Shown: one piece after another, positions 10,951 to 16,650 of the stretch
How the letters are laid out: each line of letters begins with the position of its first letter
How positions within the stretch are numbered: the first letter of the stretch is position 1
NCBI GenBank assembly: GCA_964482395.1
Contig: CAYZXK010000023.1
Location: 1 to 16,650 of the forward strand
Source of the DNA: CAYZXK01 sp964482395
GTDB taxonomy: Bacteria > Planctomycetota > Phycisphaerae > UBA1845 > Fen-1342
Length of the DNA stretch: 16,650 nt
Direction: 5' to 3'
Notes under the pieces: model-generated
What the model saw: the letters and a program-made list of their open reading frames with translations, nothing else
What the model was told of the DNA's origin: nothing
Databases searched by the model: none
Translations under genes and position numbers: made by a program

Positions 10951-12258
10951 TCAACCGTCTGGGGCCTGGGCATCCAAGAACGGCCGGGGGCCCAGGGTCG
11001 CCACGCAGAGCTGATCGACCGGTAAACGACGGGCGTAGTCCCGCACTCGCTCGACCGTGACCGCGCGCAGGGCGTCAAGCTTGGCTTGCCGGCCGATCGG
11101 TCGGCCGAAGTGGAAGAGGTCTTCGCTGAGATTGGCGGCCCGGGCCCGAGTCAGATCGTCTTCGGTCTCCAGCTGCGAGATCAGGCTGTTGCGTGCCCGC
11201 TCGGTCTCCGCCTCGGTCAGGTCCCGGCTGACCCGGCTCAGTTCGGCCAGCAAGGTCTGGTGGGTTCGATCGCAGCGCTGCGGGGTGGTGCTGGCCCCCA
11301 GGTGGATGACGCCTTTCCCACGGGGTTGCTCGTGCCAAGCGCCAACCCAGTAGACCAGGCCCTGTTTTTCACGGACCTCAGTGAACAGTCGGCCGCTCAT
11401 GCCGCCGGCCAGGACTGCTAGCAGCACTTGTTCGACCGGAAAATCGGGGTGGTCGCGTGGCAGGCCGGGCAGGGTGATGGCGATGTACTGCTGTTCGAGG
11501 GCCTTGTGGCGATGCTCCCGGGCCGGGACGAACTGGAAATCCGCGGGCTGACGGCCCAGCGGCTCGGATGAGCCGAACCCGCGCATGCACTGGTCGATCT
11601 GCCGCGCCAGCCGGGCGGTATCCACCGGACCGGCCACCGCGATCTGAAGTCGGCCGGCCTGATAAGTGCGCTGCCAGTGCCGGCGGACCAGTTCCGGAGT
11701 CAGTCGCTCCAGCGATTCAGGCGTGCCGGCCGGGTGCCGGCCCAGCACCGGGCCCAACGTGAGCCGCTGGATCATCATCTGCAAGAGTTCTTGCGGTTCG
11801 TCCTCCATCTGCCGAAGTTCCTGCCGGGCCAGCTCGATGGCCACCCGGCAGGCGTCGTCCGGGAAGGTGGGGTAGCGGATCATCTCGGCGACCAGCTCGA
11901 CGACCTGCGGGACGAACTCCGGCAGGCAGAGGACCCGGACCAGCGTTGATTGCCGGCCGCTGACCGATGCCCAATGGGCTCCAAGCTGGTCGAACGCGTC
12001 CGCCAGGCCGCGCCCGTCGTAGCTCCGCGTTCCCTTCGAAAGAGTGCGCTCCACGATCGCACCGATGCCGGTCAGCTCCGGCGGGTCGTCGGCCACTCCC
12101 ACCAGCATGCGGAAGCACATGGCCACCGTACGCCGCTCGGGCAGGACTTCGGCCGCCAGCTGTGGGCCGCTGTCGAGCCAGTGATGGACAAAGCGGCCGG
12201 GCGGAGCGGCCGGCCGGATCGCGGGTGCGGTCATTGCCAGTCTCGCGCTTGCAGACAT
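10951..12258 (-). CDS. M16-family peptidase homologue with degenerate zinc site (probably non-catalytic)
   Basis: M16 (pitrilysin/processing peptidase) proteins are zinc proteases whose N-domain carries HxxEH plus a distal Glu. This 435-residue protein has the usual two-domain size and several family motifs. The active segment, however, reads GIGAIVERTLSKGT where the consensus is GIAHFLEHMLFKGT. Both zinc-binding histidines are lost (Ala67, Arg71), while Glu70 and the distal Glu147 (QELRQMEDEP) remain. The C-domain GGMSGRLFTEVREKQGLVYW keeps the conserved Arg and Tyr seen in the partner half of M16 heterodimers. I infer a non-catalytic subunit that needs an HxxEH partner, which is not in this window. 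No signal peptide is evident. The start at 12258 has only a weak ribosome-binding site; Met9 (12234) is an alternative. It lies 33 bp downstream of the parvulin-like gene and converges with secA across 48 bp. Confidence 0.88.
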   Translation of the reverse strand: MSASARLAMTAPAIRPAAPPGRFVHHWLDSGPQLAAEVLPERRTVAMCFRMLVGVADDPPELTGIGAIVERTLSKGTRSYDGRGLADAFDQLGAHWASVSGRQSTLVRVLCLPEFVPQVVELVAEMIRYPTFPDDACRVAIELARQELRQMEDEPQELLQMMIQRLTLGPVLGRHPAGTPESLERLTPELVRRHWQRTYQAGRLQIAVAGPVDTARLARQIDQCMRGFGSSEPLGRQPADFQFVPAREHRHKALEQQYIAITLPGLPRDHPDFPVEQVLLAVLAGGMSGRLFTEVREKQGLVYWVGAWHEQPRGKGVIHLGASTTPQRCDRTHQTLLAELSRVSRDLTEAETERARNSLISQLETEDDLTRARAANLSEDLFHFGRPIGRQAKLDALRAVTVERVRDYARRLPVDQLCVATLGPRPFLDAQAPDG

Positions 12259-12291
12259 CGTTCCCGGCGCGGCGCCAGTCGCTCCAGGGGG

Positions 12292-13299
12292 TTACGGGCC
12301 GCCGAGCGGCTTGTCCGGGCTGGCTGGCTCGATCAGCACATTCTCGGCGATCAGTTTCTGGTACTTCCGCTTCAGTTCGCTGTCCAGCACCTTGACGTCG
12401 GCTTTCTTGAACAGGTCGGTGATCAATCGGTTCATTTCCTGCGGGATCACCCGGTCGCGGAGCGAGGTTTCGACCTGCTGGCGCAAGTCCTCGAAACGGA
12501 CGTCCGGCGCGGGAATGCGTCGCTCGAGTTTGAGAATATGCCACCATCGGCCGACCCGGATGGGCTTGGACACCTGTCCTGGGTCCAGGGAGAAGGCGGC
12601 CTCCCGCAACACCGGAGCGATGGCCTCATCGTTGAACGCGAAGGGGGTCAGCAGCCCGCCGTTGGCCGCGGACTCCGCATTCTGGCTGACCGCTCGGGCG
12701 ACCTCGGCGAAGTCGGTCCCCCGGTCGAGGCGGTTGAGCGCCTCGTGCAGTCCGTTGACGTCGCCGACCTGGATGTGCCGGACCTCGACTTTTTCGCCGT
12801 ACAGACGGGCGAACTCCTCTCGCAACGTCGGCTCGTCCACCCGGAAGCCGCGTTCTACCACCTTTCGCAGATGGGCGTTGCGTTCCATGCCGATCCGGAA
12901 TTCGGTCAGGGTAAGCCCTTTCTGTTGCAGCAGCATCTCCAGCGACTGGAGCTTCTCGGCCTCGGTCAGGGCGTGACCATGAGCATCCACCTCGGGCGCG
13001 ATTCTGGCCAGGGCCCGCTCGAACTCCGCATCCACGTCCGCCTGAGTAACCCGGAGGTTCAGTCGGCGGGTCTCCTGTCGGGCCAGCTCTAGCACGATAA
13101 GTTGTTGCATCATTTCCAGCCCGTGGGCCTCGACCAGCTTCTCCACCATCAGGCGTCGGCTGATCGGATGCCCGTTGACGATCGCCACCGCGTCCCCGTC
13201 CTGGGCCGGGGCGCGGATGGCAATCAGGATGCCGGCTACCGCCAGCAACCCGAAAACTGGCCCGGGACCCTTCGGGTAATGAGAAACGCTGTGCCGCAT
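12292..13299 (-). CDS. SurA/PrsA-like parvulin peptidyl-prolyl cis-trans isomerase, exported
   Basis: This is a predicted periplasmic or lipid-free exported foldase that isomerises prolyl bonds and chaperones secreted proteins. The 335 residues begin with a likely signal peptide: basic start, hydrophobic core around residues 15-28, and APAQ near 30-33. A SurA-like N-terminal helical domain follows (AIVNGHPISRR, about 39-48). A parvulin domain spans about 171-260, with VRHIQV at its start, NGGLLTPF in the middle and VGRWWHILKLERR at its end. A C-terminal helix tail completes it. I chose the ATG at 13299 because GGGAGG (13305-13310) lies 5 nt upstream; the in-frame ATG at 13314 would be almost at the predicted transcription start. 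It probably leads a two-gene unit with the M16 homologue. The exact class (SurA, PrsA or PpiD-like) cannot be decided from sequence reading alone, so no symbol is given. Confidence 0.88.
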   Translation of the reverse strand: MRHSVSHYPKGPGPVFGLLAVAGILIAIRAPAQDGDAVAIVNGHPISRRLMVEKLVEAHGLEMMQQLIVLELARQETRRLNLRVTQADVDAEFERALARIAPEVDAHGHALTEAEKLQSLEMLLQQKGLTLTEFRIGMERNAHLRKVVERGFRVDEPTLREEFARLYGEKVEVRHIQVGDVNGLHEALNRLDRGTDFAEVARAVSQNAESAANGGLLTPFAFNDEAIAPVLREAAFSLDPGQVSKPIRVGRWWHILKLERRIPAPDVRFEDLRQQVETSLRDRVIPQEMNRLITDLFKKADVKVLDSELKRKYQKLIAENVLIEPASPDKPLGGP

Positions 13300-13325
13300 A
13301 CGCGCCTCCCGCATGCTGGCGAGCT

Positions 13326-13354
13326 ATTGTACGGCGTCGGCCAGCTTCTGCCAC
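13326..13354 (-). promoter_or_regulatory. Sigma-70-type promoter for the parvulin-like gene
   Basis: On the minus strand GTGGCA (13349-13354) and TACAAT (13326-13331) are separated by 17 bp. Transcription would start near 13319, just before the ribosome-binding site of the ATG at 13299. This supports that start over the one at 13314. The -35 is weak. Confidence 0.45.
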
Positions 13355-13379
13355 GCGGCGCGCCGGCTGGCGGGGGCCG

Positions 13380-14498
13380 TCAGGTCACGCGAGTGAGCGG
13401 AGGATGGTCGGCCCTGGCGATCCGAACCCGCAGTCGAGGCAGTCTGGCCCGAAGTCGGGCTTGGAGCACATCCAGCACCGGTCGCTCGCTGGCGTAATGG
13501 CCGAGCTGGATGGCTGTGATTCCGCGCCGCTGAAGCTCGAGAGCTTCGTGGTGCTTGAACTCGCCGGTGAGGACCAGTGACTCTGGATCGCAGAAGGCGG
13601 CGACTCCGAAGGCGCCCGCCGCCGCGGTGACCGAGCGGAAGCGCCGCCTCAGGTCGCCGACCAGGCAGGCCGAGGACAGGTCCACCCGTCGGCGCAACTT
13701 CGCCAGCAGGCTGCGGCCGGAAGTGGGTTTCTTGAGCCGGCCGACGCGCCCCATTCCGACCTGCCCCCGGCCCAGTACCTCGTGCAGCGGGTACAAGTCG
13801 AAGGCCGGTTCCTCGTAAGAGTGGGTCGCGTACAAAGCGCGGACCACCGGTCCGAGCTGGGTGCGGGGCACGACCATTTCCAGGCGGGTTTCTTCGACGT
13901 GTTCGAGCACCTGGCTGCGGCCGACTGTCGGGTGAGTGGTTTCGTCGCCGCGAAAGGTCCCCCGGCCGGCCAGCTCGAAGCTGCACTCGAAGTAGTGGCC
14001 AATGACGCCGGCCCCGGCTGCGGACAGCGCCCGACGCAACCGGTCGACCTCTCGGGCCGGCGCGAAAACCACCAGCTTATAAAGCCGGTCGGTGCGCAGG
14101 ACAGGCTGGAGCGGCCAGCGCTGCACGGGGTCGAAAAGGTCCAGCAGGACATCGTTGGTTCCGCCGGCGGCGGCGTCCAGCGCGGTATGCAGAGCAATGA
14201 TCGAAGTCCGGGCCGCCAGCAGGTCCGGCAGCCGCGTGGTGGGGCAGGCGGCCTGCGGCGTAACCGTCTTGGTCCCCTTGAAGATCGGGGGATGGTAGAG
14301 GATCAGCAGGTCGGTGCGCGTGCGGAGGGCTTCGCCGGCCACCGAATCGGTAAGGTCGATGGCCAGCAAAGCGCGGCCGACGGGCCAGCCGGTCCGGCCA
14401 GCCAGCAAACCCACGTTGTCCCACTCGGCGGCCAGCTCGAAGGGGGCCAGCGAGTTAAGGGTGCTCAAGACGTCGCTCACCAGCAGGTGGTCAGCCAC
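13380..14498 (-). CDS. NIF3 family dinuclear metal-binding protein
   Basis: NIF3 (DUF34) proteins are toroidal hexamers with a two-metal centre. The function is unsettled; the bacterial family is often labelled GTP cyclohydrolase 1 type 2, without firm proof. Family motifs are EWDNVGLL (25-32), YHPPIF (68-73), HTALDAA with Asp108, and GHYASE with His334 and Glu338 as the C-terminal metal ligands. The first motif is YHPP, as in eukaryotic NIF3L1, not the HHP of E. coli YbgI, so one metal ligand differs. The roughly 372-residue length includes the central insert domain found in long family members. I chose the GTG at 14498 because GGGAGG (14505-14510) lies 6 nt upstream; a TTG at 14516 is also in frame. 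The start overlaps the pabC stop by 8 bp, so it is the third gene of the pab operon. Confidence 0.9.
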   Translation of the reverse strand: MADHLLVSDVLSTLNSLAPFELAAEWDNVGLLAGRTGWPVGRALLAIDLTDSVAGEALRTRTDLLILYHPPIFKGTKTVTPQAACPTTRLPDLLAARTSIIALHTALDAAAGGTNDVLLDLFDPVQRWPLQPVLRTDRLYKLVVFAPAREVDRLRRALSAAGAGVIGHYFECSFELAGRGTFRGDETTHPTVGRSQVLEHVEETRLEMVVPRTQLGPVVRALYATHSYEEPAFDLYPLHEVLGRGQVGMGRVGRLKKPTSGRSLLAKLRRRVDLSSACLVGDLRRRFRSVTAAAGAFGVAAFCDPESLVLTGEFKHHEALELQRRGITAIQLGHYASERPVLDVLQARLRARLPRLRVRIARADHPPLTRVT

Positions 14499-15354
14499 GG
14501 CCCGCCTCCCGATCAATCAACTGCCCATAAGCGATGGCCAGCTTCCGCGTTATCGGCCCGGGCTTCTCGTCCCCGATCGGATTCCGCCCGATCCGCACCA
14601 CCGGTACCAGTTCAATCATGCTATTGCTCACAAACATCTCTTCAGCCGACAGGAGATTCTCCAAAGTAAGCGGCTGCTCACGGGCCGGGATGCTGAGCTC
14701 GCCGGCCAGTTCCATCACCGTCGCCCGGGTGATGCTGGGCAGCACCGGGGTATCCAAAGGCGGAGTGAGTAATTCCTCATCTCGAACGATGAAAACCGAA
14801 CTGATCGCGCCCTCGGCTAGAAAGTTATCGGGCGTAAACCACAGCGTTTCGAAGGCCGACTGGGCATGGGCCGCCCGCAGCGAGGCCAGCCGCGCGAAGT
14901 AGCTGGTGGTCTTGTGACCTGCGGTGGGATCGCCGCGACTCTGACGACAATCAGAAACCGTGACGGTCACGCCCCGGGTGTAGAAAGTGTCCGGATACTT
15001 CTCGGCCGGGGCGGCCGTGGCCACGACGGTCAGTCGGACCGGCTCCTGCTCGGTCACGTGCAGGGATCCGGTGGTCACGGTCAGTCGTACCCGGGCATCA
15101 GTCCCCGCGAAAGGCGAGATCACCTGCCGCACGTTGTCCGCCAGCTCGTCCTTCTGGGGGATCACCGTCCAGCCCAGAGCCCGAGCGGAGTTGGCCAGCC
15201 GATCCAGGTGCCGCTCCAGGCGGAACACATGCCCGTCGTAGCAGCGCATGGTCTCGAACAGGCCGATTCCCTGCATGAAGCCCGAGTCGAACACGCTGAC
15301 CCTGGCCTGCTCGGGAGGCATGAGTGTGCCGTTCAGACAGACCCAGTGGCGCAT
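14491..15354 (-). CDS. pabC: Aminodeoxychorismate lyase (class IV PLP enzyme)
   Basis: PabC converts 4-amino-4-deoxychorismate to p-aminobenzoate and pyruvate for folate synthesis, using pyridoxal phosphate. The 287-residue protein has the class IV fold signature: FDSGFMQGIGLFETMR near the N-terminus, the catalytic lysine Lys148 in GHKTTSYFARL, and the phosphate-binding EGAISSVFIV region. By sequence alone it could be a branched-chain or D-amino acid aminotransferase. The direct overlap with pabB, which carries the PabB-specific lysine, makes PabC the best call. I chose the ATG at 15354, with GGAG 6 nt upstream; an in-frame GTG at 15366 contains that ribosome-binding site and is less likely. 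The start overlaps the pabB 3' end by 22 bp and the stop overlaps nif3 by 8 bp. Confidence 0.85.
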   Translation of the reverse strand: MRHWVCLNGTLMPPEQARVSVFDSGFMQGIGLFETMRCYDGHVFRLERHLDRLANSARALGWTVIPQKDELADNVRQVISPFAGTDARVRLTVTTGSLHVTEQEPVRLTVVATAAPAEKYPDTFYTRGVTVTVSDCRQSRGDPTAGHKTTSYFARLASLRAAHAQSAFETLWFTPDNFLAEGAISSVFIVRDEELLTPPLDTPVLPSITRATVMELAGELSIPAREQPLTLENLLSAEEMFVSNSMIELVPVVRIGRNPIGDEKPGPITRKLAIAYGQLIDREAGRG

Positions 15355-16650
15355 GTTGGTCTCCACGTGCGGGCGAACCGGCGGGCTGGACCGGCCGCGA
15401 CCGGCCCACGGGGCGGTTCCGGGACGGGGTTCGTCAGAGCTTGCACGATTCCGCGGGCCTTGGCCAGCGTTTCCTGGTACTCGGCCAGCGGGTCGCTGTC
15501 GGCCACAATCCCGCCGCCGACGTAGAGTGTGGCGGTCTGCCCGCGAATCTGCAAAGTGCGGATGGCTACATTGAAGGTCATTCGGCCGTCCAGGCCCAGC
15601 ACGCCGACCGCCCCGCCGTAGACTCCCCGGGCCACCGGCTCCAGCTCGTCGATGATCTCCAGGGCCCGGATCTTGGGGACGCCACTAATCGACCCGGCTG
15701 GGAAGCAGGCCATCAGCAGGTCCAGCCCGTCGCGGCCGGGAGCGAGGCGGCCAACCACCTCGGCTAGCGTATGAAACACCGTTGGATGGCCCTCGAGGAT
15801 CCGGGGATGTTCTACCCGCACACTGCCGTAGCGGCAAACCCGCCCCAGATCATTGCGGTGCAAATCGACGATCATGGCCAGCTCGGCCGCCTCCTTGCGG
15901 CAAGCCAGCAACTGGGCCCGCAGCCGCCGGTCCGCGGCTCGATCGCCGGTCCGCGGCCGCGTCCCCTTGATCGGCCGGGTCCAGACCCGGTCGTCGCGCA
16001 GACGTAGGAACAGTTCCGGCGAAACCGATGCGACGGCGGCGTCGCCCCAGCGCAGCAGGGCGGCATACGGGGCCGGGTTGACCTGCCGAACCGATGCATA
16101 CGTCGACAGCGGATCGGCCAGGCCCTCCAACCTGAAACGTTGAGCTAGATTGACCTGATAGATGTCGCCGGCCGCAATGTACTCCAGGGCCCGGCCGACT
16201 GCGGCCCGATACCGGTCGAGACTCAACTCCGCCGCCAGCCGCGGATTCAGGGAAGTCGGCTCGTAGTGGGCCGCGGCCGCCTGTCCCCAGCGATCGAGAA
16301 AGCGGTCCCGGTCCGGGTCGGGGTTGACCGCCAGTGACTCGCGCACCCCCCGGGCCAGTAGCGCAAAGGCCCGATGACGACGGTGGTCCAGCACCACCCC
16401 CCGGTCGAACAGCGCCACCCGCATCACCGGCAACCCCAGGTCTTCGTGGTTTTTAGCCGGCAGCCGCTCCAACTGTCGCGCCGCTTCGAAGCCCACATAC
16501 CCGACCCACCCCGGCGAAAGGCCCGCATCCACCGGTGGCAGTCGCGGGAGGCGACCATTGATCTGCCGCCACAGATGCCATCCGCTGGGATGGCTGACGA
16601 CGATAGTACCGCAGACCGATAACTTGGCGGGCCGCTGCTCGAACTGCTCC
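15333..16650 (-). CDS. pabB: Aminodeoxychorismate synthase component I (partial, 5' end beyond window)
   Basis: PabB aminates chorismate to 4-amino-4-deoxychorismate with ammonia from a PabA glutaminase. The visible 438 residues contain the chorismate-binding domain: IAAGDIYQVNLAQRF, VSPELFLR, PIKGTRPRTGD, HRNDLGRVC, GSISGVPKIRALEIIDELEP, GVYGG and GGGIVADSDPLAEYQET. The lysine in PIKGT (codon at 15966-15968) marks PabB; anthranilate synthase TrpE has Ala there. The reading frame is open through the right edge of the window with no stop, so the N-terminus is missing. A GTG at 16532 is not a good start, because the upstream translation (WHLWRQINGRLPRLPP and so on) reads as a normal PabB N-terminal domain. 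The C-terminus has a basic Arg/Pro-rich tail of about 30 residues past the conserved domain, which covers the overlap with pabC. No PabA is visible. Confidence 0.93.
   Translation of the reverse strand, partial: EQFEQRPAKLSVCGTIVVSHPSGWHLWRQINGRLPRLPPVDAGLSPGWVGYVGFEAARQLERLPAKNHEDLGLPVMRVALFDRGVVLDHRRHRAFALLARGVRESLAVNPDPDRDRFLDRWGQAAAAHYEPTSLNPRLAAELSLDRYRAAVGRALEYIAAGDIYQVNLAQRFRLEGLADPLSTYASVRQVNPAPYAALLRWGDAAVASVSPELFLRLRDDRVWTRPIKGTRPRTGDRAADRRLRAQLLACRKEAAELAMIVDLHRNDLGRVCRYGSVRVEHPRILEGHPTVFHTLAEVVGRLAPGRDGLDLLMACFPAGSISGVPKIRALEIIDELEPVARGVYGGAVGVLGLDGRMTFNVAIRTLQIRGQTATLYVGGGIVADSDPLAEYQETLAKARGIVQALTNPVPEPPRGPVAAGPARRFARTWRPTCATGSV

Noticed and set aside
11950..13092. Plus-strand open frame of 380 codons opposite the M16 and parvulin genes
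   Set aside because: It spans two real genes on the other strand and shows no domain of its own.
16530..16532. GTG at 16532 as the start of pabB
   Set aside because: The frame continues without a stop to the window edge and the upstream translation looks like PabB N-terminal sequence, so the gene is truncated by the window.

Overview
This GC-rich window reads as chromosomal DNA from an anaerobic or facultative bacterium, most likely a deep-branching Planctomycetota of the Phycisphaerae type. That placement is an inference from three things: a bacterial HdrABC set next to a membrane pyrophosphatase, an oversized SecA, and an EF-P with an unusual loop. No 16S or other marker gene is present to confirm it. 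I found no tRNA, rRNA, CRISPR array, insertion sequence or phage gene.

Left block (1-2604, minus strand): an hdrC-hdrB-hdrA operon for a heterodisulfide-reductase-like iron-sulfur flavoprotein complex. hdrA runs off the left edge. hdrC and hdrB overlap by 4 bp, and hdrB and hdrA are 2 bp apart. About 100 bp upstream of hdrC lies a near-consensus sigma-54 (-24/-12) promoter. Further upstream are two inverted repeats that could be activator sites or RNA structures.

Energy and translation block (2955-6604): hppA (minus strand), a membrane proton-pumping pyrophosphatase with a potassium-independent signature and an extra N-terminal hydrophobic segment. It diverges from efp (plus strand), an elongation factor P whose loop lacks the usual Lys/Arg tip. 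The 443-bp gap between them holds recognisable promoters.

Secretion block (6766-13299): secA (plus strand) encodes a very large preprotein translocase ATPase of about 1378 residues. It has two predicted N-terminal membrane helices, an insert in the second nucleotide-binding domain, and a helical region expanded into five W-A repeats about 60 residues apart. secA converges on a minus-strand pair: an M16-type peptidase homologue with a broken zinc motif, and a SurA/parvulin-like periplasmic foldase with its own promoter. Together they suggest a local theme of protein export and folding, although there is no operon across the convergent junction.

Right block (13380-16650, minus strand): a tightly overlapping pabB-pabC-nif3 operon. 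pabB runs off the right edge. PabB and PabC make p-aminobenzoate for folate synthesis. NIF3 is a dinuclear-metal protein of unsettled function.

Most genes are housekeeping. The most unusual signals are the architecture of SecA, the sigma-54 control of hdrCBA, the EF-P loop, the catalytically dead M16 protein and the linkage of nif3 to pab genes.
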